Below, piece by piece: positions 18,625 through 27,770 of a DNA stretch of 33,899 bases. The DNA lies in NCBI GenBank assembly GCA_009937455.1, contig JAACFN010000004.1, positions 1 to 33,899 of the forward strand. The letters run 5' to 3'. A program made the translations under genes and the position numbers. The DNA is from Verrucomicrobiaceae bacterium (GTDB lineage: Bacteria; Verrucomicrobiota; Verrucomicrobiia; Verrucomicrobiales; Akkermansiaceae). Position 1 is the first letter of the stretch. Each line of letters begins with the position of its first letter. The notes under the pieces are model-generated. The model was not told the DNA's origin. It searched no databases and worked only from the letters and a program-made list of their open reading frames with translations.

Positions 18625-20301
18625 ATGAGTGACAAAAAAGATAAAGATTTCCCAGATCCAGACGAGCTGCAGAAGATGCTCAAAGACATGTTTGGCAAGA
18701 TGGGCGCTTCTGTGACGATGCCTGGTTTTTCACAGGGTGATATGCCTGCACCATCTCAGGGGGATTCAAGTGGGCCTTCAGAGGTGAAGCGTGCCGATGA
18801 AATTTTCGATTTTAATTACAAACCACGCGATATCAAAGCTCACCTTGATCGCTTTGTGATTCGCCAAGACGAGGCTAAAAAAGCCCTCTCTATTGCGGTG
18901 TGTGATCATTATAATCATGCCAAGTACATGCGTTCTTACGAGCAAGAGCATGGGAAAACTCCTGATGGGATCGAGTATCAGAAGCAGAATGTGATTGTGG
19001 TGGGCCCAACGGGTGTTGGAAAAACCTATCTTGTGAAGCATATCGCCGAGATGATGGGCGTTCCATTCGTGAAAGCGGATGCGACTAAATTTTCAGAGAC
19101 GGGCTATGTCGGTGGCGATGTTGATGATCTTGTTCGGGAATTGGTTCAAAAAGCGGAGGGGGATATGGAATTGGCGGAGTATGGCATTATTTATATCGAT
19201 GAAATCGACAAGCTTGCCAGTAGCGGCGGTAATAGCATGGGGAGAGATGTCAGCGGGCGCGGCGTTCAGACCACCTTGCTTAAGCTGATGGAGGAAACGC
19301 AGGTGGCGGCTAGAAACCCCAATGATATGAAAGGCCAAATGATGGCGATGATGGATATGCAGAATGGTGGTGATGGTGGCAAGGACACCATTAACACGCG
19401 GCACATTCTTTTCATTGTAAGTGGTGCGTTTTCAGGACTTGAAAAAGTGGTTAAAAAGCGCCTGCGTTCTGGGCAGATTGGATTCGGGGCGGATGTGGCT
19501 AAACCTCTGCATGAGGGTGAATTGTTCAGTGAGGTTAATACCCAGGACTTTATTGATTATGGCTTTGAGGCTGAATTCATCGGCAGATTACCGGTGCGTG
19601 TGGTTTGTGAGAAATTGGAGGCCAAGGATTTTGTTAATATTATGCAAAATTCGGAAGGTAGTTTGTTGCGTCAGTATGAGCGTGAATTTGCCGCCTACGG
19701 CATTCAAGCTAAGTTTGAGGATTCAGCAATCGAGCGTATTGCGGAGCGCGCGGAGACCGAGAATACAGGTGCGAGGGCTTTGATGACCGTTTGTGAAAGC
19801 TTGTTGCGCGATTTTAAATTCGAGCTTCCGGGCACGGCTGTCAGTGAGTTGACGATTGATGCGGATCTGATTGATAAACGCGATGAGGTGTTGGCGAAGT
19901 ATCGAGAGCTTGGAAAGAGGGGGGACGTTGCCAAGACCAAGGAGGAAGTAGAGCTTTATTGCCGTGAATTTTACGAACAGCACGAGATCAAAATCGTCTT
20001 CACCGACGAGGCCATAGAGCTTCTGGGTGCAGAAGCAGCCAAGCAGGCGCGTAGTGCTCTGCAGATATGTCAGCAGCGTTTCAAAGATTATCAGTTTGGT
20101 TTGAATCTGATTCAGAAAAACACGGGCAGATGTGAGTTTGAATTAGGCATTAAGGCGGTGGCCGATGCCGACGCATTCCTGAGTGAGTGTATTGTGCAAT
20201 CCTATAAGGATGTCGCTGAGCGAGCTGATAAGAGTGCTGATAAGGATGCTGATAGTGCTACAGGAATTGGTGATGGCAAAAATGGTGTTGATGATATTTG
20301 A
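18625..20301 (+). CDS. ClpX-like AAA+ ATPase (variant, no N-terminal zinc-binding domain)
   Basis: VVGPTGVGKTYLVKHIAEMMGVPFVKADATKFSETGYVGGDVDDLV (Walker A, GYVG pore loop), IIYIDEIDKLA (Walker B), SGQIGFGAD (IGF loop), AEFIGRLPV. Confidence 0.88.
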   Translation: MSDKKDKDFPDPDELQKMLKDMFGKMGASVTMPGFSQGDMPAPSQGDSSGPSEVKRADEIFDFNYKPRDIKAHLDRFVIRQDEAKKALSIAVCDHYNHAKYMRSYEQEHGKTPDGIEYQKQNVIVVGPTGVGKTYLVKHIAEMMGVPFVKADATKFSETGYVGGDVDDLVRELVQKAEGDMELAEYGIIYIDEIDKLASSGGNSMGRDVSGRGVQTTLLKLMEETQVAARNPNDMKGQMMAMMDMQNGGDGGKDTINTRHILFIVSGAFSGLEKVVKKRLRSGQIGFGADVAKPLHEGELFSEVNTQDFIDYGFEAEFIGRLPVRVVCEKLEAKDFVNIMQNSEGSLLRQYEREFAAYGIQAKFEDSAIERIAERAETENTGARALMTVCESLLRDFKFELPGTAVSELTIDADLIDKRDEVLAKYRELGKRGDVAKTKEEVELYCREFYEQHEIKIVFTDEAIELLGAEAAKQARSALQICQQRFKDYQFGLNLIQKNTGRCEFELGIKAVADADAFLSECIVQSYKDVAERADKSADKDADSATGIGDGKNGVDDI

Positions 20302-20338
20302 TCTTCTTTGAAGAATCTCAGGCATCTACAGCCCAGCT

Positions 20339-20944
20339 ATGAACACACAACATCACGCAGCTCAGCCTTATCCGCCTGGTAGGATAGGTAGCTCTTGCAT
20401 GCTCTATGGAGGAGTGAGCATGGCCTTGGCTCTGGCGATGCAATTATTGGGTTTGTTTGAGCAGGGCGATGTCAGGCTGCAACAATCACTATCAGGGATA
20501 TTACCCTATTCATTCCAGACCGTTGTCTCTGAGCCTGTGCTGTTTATGGTGGCGGCTATATTTTCTTTTGGTATTGCTTTTGCGGTGCTTGATTCACCAG
20601 CAGTATGGCGGCGTATTGTGCTTGGCTTGACCGCCTTGGTGCTTGTGCTGGCAGTGGTTCCCGTGTGTGCGCTTTGGCAGATATATTTCTCCCCGTTTTT
20701 TGTGGTCGTGGCCTTCTTTTGGGCGTGGTTTTGTACGATGATGTATACCAGCCACCACGTGATGCCTTGTGAGATCACCGTTGCAAAGAAAACGCATGAG
20801 CCTCATGCTCAAGTTCATTCGAAGTCAGATATATTAGCAGGTTCATCAGCGCAGAATCCGGCAAGGTCTTCCGATGCGGAAGGGGGTCATGAAGTGGTAA
20901 AACCAAGGAATGATCCAGACACTAAGTATCAACCTAAGGATTAA
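20339..20944 (+). CDS. integral membrane protein of unknown function
   Basis: Several hydrophobic helices (MALALAMQLLGLF; LFMVAAIFSFGIAFAVL; IVLGLTALVLVLAVVPVCALW; FFVVVAFFWAWFC), polar C-terminal tail. Confidence 0.55.
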   Translation: MNTQHHAAQPYPPGRIGSSCMLYGGVSMALALAMQLLGLFEQGDVRLQQSLSGILPYSFQTVVSEPVLFMVAAIFSFGIAFAVLDSPAVWRRIVLGLTALVLVLAVVPVCALWQIYFSPFFVVVAFFWAWFCTMMYTSHHVMPCEITVAKKTHEPHAQVHSKSDILAGSSAQNPARSSDAEGGHEVVKPRNDPDTKYQPKD

Positions 20945-20951
20945 AAATCAA

Positions 20952-21563
20952 ATGGCTAAAGCAGATTATCCAGAACCCGTTGTTGAGTTGATTGCCGAGT
21001 TGAAGAGACTTCCAGGTATAGGGCCGCGTAGTGCTGAACGCATCGCGGTTTGGCTTTTACAACATCCTAAGTCTAACGCCATTGAGGTGTCAGAGGCTGT
21101 GCTCATGGCAAAGCAAAAGGTGAGTTCTTGTGATGTCTGCGGCTTTTTTTCTAGTGATGATGGTTGTCCCGTGTGCAGCGACGATCAGCGTGATGTTAAC
21201 GAGCTTTGTGTCGTTGAGCAGGCCACCGATGTGCTGCCTCTTGAGCGCTCAGGTGTCTTTAAGGGTTACTACCACTGCCTGGGCGGGAAGTTGTCACCCT
21301 TGGATAATGTAAGCCCGGAGAATTTACGTATTACCCCTCTCATTAAAAGAGTCGAGGCCAACCCTGGGGTAGAGGTTATTCTGGCACTGGGCTCCGATGT
21401 GGAGGGCGAGGCTACAGCTAACTATCTCGCTGAGGCCTTGATTAGTCGTGAGTGCCAAGTGACCCGCATTGCTCAGGGCTTGCCCGCTGGAGGAGGACTT
21501 GATCATGCTGATGATCTCACCCTGATGCGTGCGCTCCAAGGACGCAGGAAGATGGGGGAGTGA
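20952..21563 (+). CDS. recR: recombination protein RecR
   Basis: LIAELKRLPGIGPRSAERIAVWLL, CDVCGFFSSDDGCPVCSD zinc motif, Toprim YHCLGGKLSPLDNVSPENLRI. Start taken at MAKADY. Confidence 0.95.
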   Translation: MAKADYPEPVVELIAELKRLPGIGPRSAERIAVWLLQHPKSNAIEVSEAVLMAKQKVSSCDVCGFFSSDDGCPVCSDDQRDVNELCVVEQATDVLPLERSGVFKGYYHCLGGKLSPLDNVSPENLRITPLIKRVEANPGVEVILALGSDVEGEATANYLAEALISRECQVTRIAQGLPAGGGLDHADDLTLMRALQGRRKMGE

Positions 21564-22535
21564 TCAATCTTTTGCTGCTTTCGGGTCAAGCGCGTCGCGC
21601 AAGCCATCACCGAGGAAGTTCAAGGCGAGTAAGGTCAGCGAGAATGTGATCGAGGGGATAATAAGTAAGCGTGGGTGGGTTTCCATGTAGTTTGCACCTT
21701 CGCTAAGAAGAATGCCCCAAGAACTGTTGGGAGACTCTACGCCGAGTCCAAGAAATGAGAGGGTGGCCTCAGTCAGGACAAAACCTGGAACAGTAAGGGT
21801 GGCATAAACAATAATAGGGCCAAGCATGTTGGGCATGATATGACGCATGAGTATCTGGCGATGGCTGAGTCCCAGGGATACGGCGGCTTCGACAAATTCC
21901 TGCTTCTTGAGAGAGAGGACCTGAGCTCTAGCGACACGTGCCATAGTGAGCCAACCGAGTGCACCTATAGCGATGAATAAAGGCACTAAGTTGATGAATT
22001 TTTTGATGAATACTTCCTGCCCAGGCCACAGACTGACAAGCTGATCGGTAAGCTCCTTGGCGTGTTCTGAGATCAGTAAGGAAAACAAAATAACCAGAAC
22101 GAGAAAAGGTAGCCCGTAGAGGATGTCGACAATGCGCATCATCAGGCTATCAGTCTTGCCGCCAGCGTAACCAGCAATAGACCCATAGATAAGGCCAATG
22201 ATGACGGATACTGTAGTGGCAATGATACCTACGAGGAGCGAAATTTGCCCGCCATAAAGTAAGCGAGCAAGAAGGTCTCTGCCGGATTGGTCTGTGCCGA
22301 GCCAGTTATTTTTGTTAGGGTCTAGGAAAGTGTTATTTAAGTTCTGATTGTTGGGGTCTGCGATAATGGAGAAGGCTGGCAGGATAAAACATAGGACGCC
22401 GATCACAAATAAAACGACGAGGCTCGCCATCGCCATCTTGTTTTTCTTGAGACGAGCCCAAGCATCAGACCACAAGGATTGGCCTTTGCTGAGATCTTGG
22501 CTCTGTGTTTGGTTGCTCATGATTGATGGTGGCAT
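21564..22535 (-). CDS. oligopeptide ABC transporter permease, OppC-type
   Basis: NNWLGTDQSGRDLLARLLYGGQISL, REFVEAA-like KKQEFVEAAVSLGLSHRQILMRHIMPN (EAA motif), C-terminal GDGLRDALDPK. Confidence 0.93.
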   Translation of the reverse strand: MPPSIMSNQTQSQDLSKGQSLWSDAWARLKKNKMAMASLVVLFVIGVLCFILPAFSIIADPNNQNLNNTFLDPNKNNWLGTDQSGRDLLARLLYGGQISLLVGIIATTVSVIIGLIYGSIAGYAGGKTDSLMMRIVDILYGLPFLVLVILFSLLISEHAKELTDQLVSLWPGQEVFIKKFINLVPLFIAIGALGWLTMARVARAQVLSLKKQEFVEAAVSLGLSHRQILMRHIMPNMLGPIIVYATLTVPGFVLTEATLSFLGLGVESPNSSWGILLSEGANYMETHPRLLIIPSITFSLTLLALNFLGDGLRDALDPKAAKD

Positions 22536-22544
22536 ATAGTTCCG

Positions 22545-23456
22545 TCAGGCTCTGATGCGAGGGTTGAGCATGACGAGCACAATGTCAGCGGCGAGGTTGG
22601 CAAAAACAATCAGTGAGCCGAATAGAATCACGACCCCCTGCAGGAGAAAGTAATCACGGTCTTTGGTGGCATTGACAAAGTGTTGTCCCATGCCCGGCAC
22701 TTGAAAAATGGTTTCGATAATAAAAGACCCAGTGATTAATGCCGCAAATGCTGGGCCAATATAGGCGACAGCGGGAATAATGCCTCCGCGAATGGCATGC
22801 TTAGTGACCACGATGGCAGGGTGCACCCCCTTGGCATGTGCCGTGCGTATATAGTCCTGATTGAGTACTTCGAGCATGCCGCCGCGGGTGATCCTAGCTA
22901 GATAGGCGGCTGTTCCCAAGCCGAGGGTGAGCGCCGGTAGAATCCAGTCAAAGGGGTCACCCCAGCCGGCGACTTTAAGAAATGGAACGCGTGTCGCTAT
23001 ATGACCTGCTAGTAATGGGGCAATGACAAAGGAGGGGATGCTAATGCCAGCCATGGCGATGATCATGGTGCCGTAGTCGATATAGGAATTTTTTTTCAGG
23101 GCTGAGAGAATGCCGGCGGGGATGCCGATGAGTATGGCGATGGTGATGCCCGCGATACCGAGTATGAGCGAGGCGGGAAAAGAATGCTCGATGATCTTGG
23201 CTACTGGTTGTTCTTTGACCGGTGAGTCGCCCATATCACCCTGTATGAGTAAACCTAGATAAACGCTAAATTGCTCAGGGTAGGACTTGTCGAGGTGGAA
23301 GCGCTCTTTGTTTTTTTCAATGATATGAGCTGAGTGAGCTTTTTCTCCAGAAAAGGGGTCTCCGGGCATGAGCCTGACGAGTACAAAGGTGATCAGAAGT
23401 AGGCAAAAAACCACAACGATTCCCTGGAGTAGGCGGCTGACGATGGTGCGGAGCAT
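22545..23456 (-). CDS. oligopeptide ABC transporter permease, OppB-type
   Basis: LLQGIVVVFCLLLITFVLVRLMPGDPF, GDMGDSPVKEQPV, DYIRTAHAKGVHPAIVVTKHAIRGGIIP (EAA motif). Confidence 0.93.
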   Translation of the reverse strand: MLRTIVSRLLQGIVVVFCLLLITFVLVRLMPGDPFSGEKAHSAHIIEKNKERFHLDKSYPEQFSVYLGLLIQGDMGDSPVKEQPVAKIIEHSFPASLILGIAGITIAILIGIPAGILSALKKNSYIDYGTMIIAMAGISIPSFVIAPLLAGHIATRVPFLKVAGWGDPFDWILPALTLGLGTAAYLARITRGGMLEVLNQDYIRTAHAKGVHPAIVVTKHAIRGGIIPAVAYIGPAFAALITGSFIIETIFQVPGMGQHFVNATKDRDYFLLQGVVILFGSLIVFANLAADIVLVMLNPRIRA

Positions 23457-23477
23457 GCGGGCTGTGTTCTCGATGGG

Positions 23478-25100
23478 TTAGTTCGCATCCGAGAGTTCTA
23501 GGTCGACGAACTTGTAGGGATGATTGTTGAGCAAGAGGGGATGCCAGCCTTTGACGGAGGTGTGTAGGAGGTAGTTGGTGGTGTACCAATAGACAGGAAT
23601 AATAGGCATTTCAGAGAGGAAGAGGGCTTCGGCCTGTTCGAGAATACGTAGACGTGCATCTGGGTCCTTGGTTTGCTCTGCGGTGGCGAGCAGCGCCTCG
23701 TATTGCTTGTTGGACCAACCTGTGCGGTTATTGCCATCCCCAGTTTTCCACATGTCGAGGAAGGTGGTGGGGTCTGGGTAGTCACCGATCCAGCCTCCAA
23801 GCGCCAGCTGGTAATCAAGTTCCGACATACGGCTGAGGTAGGTTTTCCACTCCCGTTGTTCGATTGAGACTTCAGCATCGAGATGTTTTTTCCACATGTC
23901 CTGATAAGCTTCGCTGAGTCGCTTGGAGACTTCTCTGTCTGTGGAGAGCAGTGTCACGCGTAGTTTCTTGCTGCCTTCGTAGCCAGCTTCTTGCAGTAGT
24001 TGCTTGGCGCGTATCGGGTCAAAGGAAACCGCGTTTGGCGTGTGGTAATCTTCAGTCGGAGGTACCATGCCGTAGGCAGGTTTCTGCCCTCCTTTCAAGA
24101 TATGGGTGATGATCGCCTCTGAGTCGATGGACAGCGCGAGCGCTTGCCTTACTTTTAATTCCTTGAGCGTGGGGTCGGTGACATTGAAGCGGATGAAATT
24201 GGTTCCCAGGTAGGTTTCTTGGCGGAGATATTTTTTATAGTGATTAGATGCATGCTCGATCATTTCTGGCGCCAGCCCATAGGTGGCATGAAGTTGTTCA
24301 TTAAAAAACATCCGCGCCTCAGTGTATTGGTTGGAGACAGGCAGAAAACGAATGCCCTTGAGTTTTACCGTGTCCTTGTCCCAGTAGTTGGCGTTTTTCT
24401 CCGCATGGATATAATCGTTGAGACGCCACTGCTTGAGAATGAACGGACCATTGGAGACAATGTTTTCAGGTTCCGTCCAGGGGGTATTGCGCTGGTCAAT
24501 GCTGCCGTGCTTAAGGATGATGTGTTTAGGCACAGGATACCAGGTGTAGTGCTTGGTGAGATCGGGAAGAAAGGGGATCGAGGCCTTGAGCTTGATTTTA
24601 AGCGTGTATGGGTCAGGGGCACTGACTCCGACGGACGAGAAGTCCTCAGTTTTGCGCTTGTTGTAGCTTTCAGCCCCCTGGATGTAGTAGAGCATGCCAG
24701 CGTACTCGGCACCGAAGTCGGGATGCAGAATGCGCTGGTATGAGAACAGAAAATCCTCGGCAGTAAGTGGCGTGCCATCAGACCATTTGCCATCTTTACG
24801 GAGTTGGAAGGTCCATTCGGTAAAATCATCATTGGCCTGCCATGATGCTGCAGCTCCCGGGAGATGAATGCCTTGTTTGGAGGGGTGCTCAACACAGAGG
24901 CCCTCGAACAGAGCCCTGATGATATTACTCTCGATGACTCCGGTAACAATTTGCGGATCGAGGCCTTGGGGTTCCGTGCTGTTTCCCAACACGAGGATTT
25001 TTTTCTCCGTGTAGGTGTCAATGGGAGGGTCACCCTTGCATGAGACCAAGGCGAGGCCACATGCAGTGAGTAAAAGGTAAACCATGTGAGCAAAGCTCAT
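23478..25100 (-). CDS. oligopeptide ABC transporter substrate-binding lipoprotein (OppA/MppA-like)
   Basis: LLLTACGLALVSCKGDPP lipobox; LDPQIVTGVIESNIIRALFEGL, DGKWSDGTPLTAEDFLFSYQRILHPDFGAEYAGMLYYIQGAESYN. Start placed at MSFAHM (25100); the track ORF extends to 25217. Confidence 0.88.
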   Translation of the reverse strand: MSFAHMVYLLLTACGLALVSCKGDPPIDTYTEKKILVLGNSTEPQGLDPQIVTGVIESNIIRALFEGLCVEHPSKQGIHLPGAAASWQANDDFTEWTFQLRKDGKWSDGTPLTAEDFLFSYQRILHPDFGAEYAGMLYYIQGAESYNKRKTEDFSSVGVSAPDPYTLKIKLKASIPFLPDLTKHYTWYPVPKHIILKHGSIDQRNTPWTEPENIVSNGPFILKQWRLNDYIHAEKNANYWDKDTVKLKGIRFLPVSNQYTEARMFFNEQLHATYGLAPEMIEHASNHYKKYLRQETYLGTNFIRFNVTDPTLKELKVRQALALSIDSEAIITHILKGGQKPAYGMVPPTEDYHTPNAVSFDPIRAKQLLQEAGYEGSKKLRVTLLSTDREVSKRLSEAYQDMWKKHLDAEVSIEQREWKTYLSRMSELDYQLALGGWIGDYPDPTTFLDMWKTGDGNNRTGWSNKQYEALLATAEQTKDPDARLRILEQAEALFLSEMPIIPVYWYTTNYLLHTSVKGWHPLLLNNHPYKFVDLELSDAN

Positions 25101-25245
25101 GTCGAGAAAAGTGGCGGTTTTACCAAGAATGTGGAGACTTTTTTGGATGAAAATGAGATTGCAGCCGATTTGCAGAGATTGGCACGTGTCAGCTGAAGGC
25201 TCTTTTTTATGGGGCAAATTTCTAGAGTGAGTCTCTTAAGAAGAC

Positions 25246-26358
25246 TCATGCGCTGCCTTTATCGATTTTGACACGGGGTTTGTTCATGATTTTAGCGATA
25301 AAGGGTGAGGTCATGGCGCGTAGCAGTGCGCTGTAGTTGAGTTGGAAGGGGATTTGAGCTCCCAATTTCATGCTGCCTCGATAGTGGCTCGTGTCGACCA
25401 CAAGGTGATCGCTACTTGCTGCAAGGATCTTGAGACCAGGGGGAGGCACGAGCCCGTCTGGGTCCGTGTCTTGTCTGCCAATCGCCAGGATGGCCTGAGT
25501 AATGCTTCCTCCGTCGCGGCTTGGAACCACCGTGCCAAAGGCCGCCTGTGCAATCTTACCCCATGGCTTGGATGGTTTGGTTTTCAACTCGATGACCTCA
25601 GCAAATAAGGTGATGGCGTCGGTGTGTAGACCTTTGATCCTCTGGCGATGCAGCGGTTCGCATCCGAGGAGTAGAGATTCACCTAATCGTAAGTTATTGA
25701 TACGTCCGGTGTCGGCTCCACTGAGTGCCCATGCTAGATTTGCCGAATTGCCACCAGAGACCGTGTTCACAATTGGGCCGAATGTTGCATCGATTGAATC
25801 CGCCAGCGCGGAGAGTTCGGCCATATTGTGACGGTCGGGCGCGACGCCACTTCTGCATGCGAGGTTCGTGCCAATCCCCATAAAGATAATATTGGGGAGG
25901 CGGAGGACCGCGCGGACCGTTTTCTCGATTAGTGGGGGCATAATTCCCTCACGAAGATCTCCGAGTTCCACCATGAGTATAATAGCATGAATACGGTTTA
26001 GCCTCTTTGCCGTTTCTGAAAGTTTGCGGATCACCTTAATCTCCGTATTAAAGCTCACATTGGTTAGTTCTACCACCTGATCAAGCTGACTGAGCATCGG
26101 AGTGCGGATGAGGGTCATGGACGCGCCCATCTGCGCACCGCGCATGGTTTTTATGTTTTCAACTCGTGAATCTCCCAGTCCAATGACACCAGCTCTGAGC
26201 CATGCATTGGCAATCTCAGGAGCTCCCAAAGTTGCCTTGGTGACACCAGTGACCGAGATTCCTTTCTCGTGAAGGCGCGTTACCAGCGTCAGCGCATTGT
26301 GTGAGATCTTCTCGAGATTGATTTCCAGGCGTGGTGCAAGCTGGTGGACTAAGTTGAT
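25246..26358 (-). CDS. alanine/ornithine racemase-family PLP enzyme (non-canonical start suspected)
   Basis: In-frame N-terminus upstream of the track start reads (I)NLVHQLAPRLEINLEKISHNALTLVTRLHEKGISVTGVTKATLGAPEIANAWLRAGVIGLGDSRVENI. VTK carries the expected PLP lysine. No ATG/GTG/TTG lies between the upstream in-frame TGA and that Lys. Confidence 0.78.
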   Translation of the reverse strand: MNLVHQLAPRLEINLEKISHNALTLVTRLHEKGISVTGVTKATLGAPEIANAWLRAGVIGLGDSRVENIKTMRGAQMGASMTLIRTPMLSQLDQVVELTNVSFNTEIKVIRKLSETAKRLNRIHAIILMVELGDLREGIMPPLIEKTVRAVLRLPNIIFMGIGTNLACRSGVAPDRHNMAELSALADSIDATFGPIVNTVSGGNSANLAWALSGADTGRINNLRLGESLLLGCEPLHRQRIKGLHTDAITLFAEVIELKTKPSKPWGKIAQAAFGTVVPSRDGGSITQAILAIGRQDTDPDGLVPPPGLKILAASSDHLVVDTSHYRGSMKLGAQIPFQLNYSALLRAMTSPFIAKIMNKPRVKIDKGSA

Positions 26359-27533
26359 ATTTCAGCTCCGATCTGGGGGAAGACGGAGAGAACCATCTGA
26401 ACTAAACGCTCGGGAGATCGAGTCAGCACATCCGTGGACGGAATTCCTAATTCATTCTCGTATTTGATGATAGCTTCAGAAACTTCGGCATCGGTCATGT
26501 TTTCATGATTGAGGGTGAGGCCGATGACCTTCGTTTTTGCAAAGGTTTCGATGAGCTCGATTTCAGATGCTGGGGTGGGCATCGGCATGTCGTCAAAATC
26601 GCATCGATGCTTCCTTCCTGGAGCATGCTGCAGCACTACGGCCTGGGGGCAACTTCCACGGAGAATGAAGCTAGAAGTTGAGTAAGCCGGATGACTCAAG
26701 GAACCTTGGCCTTCTATTAAAATGACATCTGGGTTTTCGTTCTCGATAGCTTCCAGGATCGTGGCTTCCAATTCTCCTGCGCAAAATTGAGAGGGCACTG
26801 CATCGAGGGCTAGGCCGTAACGAGCCCCTTGGATTAGTCCTGTCTGACCAGTGCCAATCATGATGGCCTTGATACCGCGTGCCTTGAGTTCACTTGCTAG
26901 GATGGTGGCTGTGGTCCGTTTGCCAATGGCGCAGTCAGTGCCAAGTACTGCGATGCGCGGGCAGCTGGCTTGTGTGATGCGACCGCTGAATACTCTTAAA
27001 TCTTTCTTGGCCCGAGGTTTCCTGACATCACGAATAATGACTCCGGATTTGGCGCAAGCGGCTTTGAATTCGGGGTCATCGTTGAGGAACTCATGGAGCC
27101 CGTTGACAATGTTAATTCCATAACCGATGGCGCGTAGAAGCAGCCGCCTCTCCGCGGGCGAGAGCATTCCGCTTGCAGGAGCGATTCCGAAAATGAGATG
27201 ATTCGGAGCGCGGCCAGCGTGTGCTAAGGCGGTGCCTAGATCACGGTAGATTGGAATGCCGCTTTTTTTGCCGTCTAAAACTTCGCCGGCGTCTTGCCCC
27301 TCCTTTGCACTGTCGATGATCGAGAGAATTTTGTATTTTTCCGAATGCCGAGCTAAGCCATTGGCAGTCTTTCCGTCAATCCCGCCGAAGTTGCCTTCAC
27401 AATAAACGATCGCGGTTTCTGGGCGAACCTCTTTGATCTTGGGAGACGACTCCGCTGGTTTGGCAAATAGGTCGGATTCGGTTTGCGAACCAAAAAAATT
27501 CGGCTTCGCGGTTGAGTGTGTATTTTTAGACAT
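26349..27533 (-). CDS. DUF1611 (DgcN-like) P-loop protein
   Basis: AIVYCEGNFGGIDGKTANGLARHSEKYKILSIID, VLGTDCAIGKRTTATILASEL, IMIGTGQTGLIQGARYGLALDAVPSQFCAGELE, LIEGQGSLSHPAYS are DUF1611 hallmarks. Confidence 0.82.
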   Translation of the reverse strand: MSKNTHSTAKPNFFGSQTESDLFAKPAESSPKIKEVRPETAIVYCEGNFGGIDGKTANGLARHSEKYKILSIIDSAKEGQDAGEVLDGKKSGIPIYRDLGTALAHAGRAPNHLIFGIAPASGMLSPAERRLLLRAIGYGINIVNGLHEFLNDDPEFKAACAKSGVIIRDVRKPRAKKDLRVFSGRITQASCPRIAVLGTDCAIGKRTTATILASELKARGIKAIMIGTGQTGLIQGARYGLALDAVPSQFCAGELEATILEAIENENPDVILIEGQGSLSHPAYSTSSFILRGSCPQAVVLQHAPGRKHRCDFDDMPMPTPASEIELIETFAKTKVIGLTLNHENMTDAEVSEAIIKYENELGIPSTDVLTRSPERLVQMVLSVFPQIGAEIST

Positions 27534-27770
27534 AGGCGTTCCTCGAGCTGGACTCGGAGGAGCGACGGGTTCGTGTTAGCCAGAAGTAGCTAAAAGTCAA
27601 CGAGAGGTCCCAGCCAAGATAAACATGCAGATTTTTTATGATAACACGGATCTTGGTCTTAGATAGGATTTTTTTTTACAACAGGAATAGAGGGCTTGCT
27701 TAGCCAGATGTGGTATCATAAAAAACAACAGGTAATCTGGTGAGTATTCAGCCAGCTGACTGCTCTTTTT

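Noticed and set aside
24365-25093. 242-aa minus-strand ORF inside the OppA-like gene
   Set aside because: Alternate frame of a strongly supported lipoprotein gene; Ser/Thr/Arg/Pro-rich out-of-frame composition.
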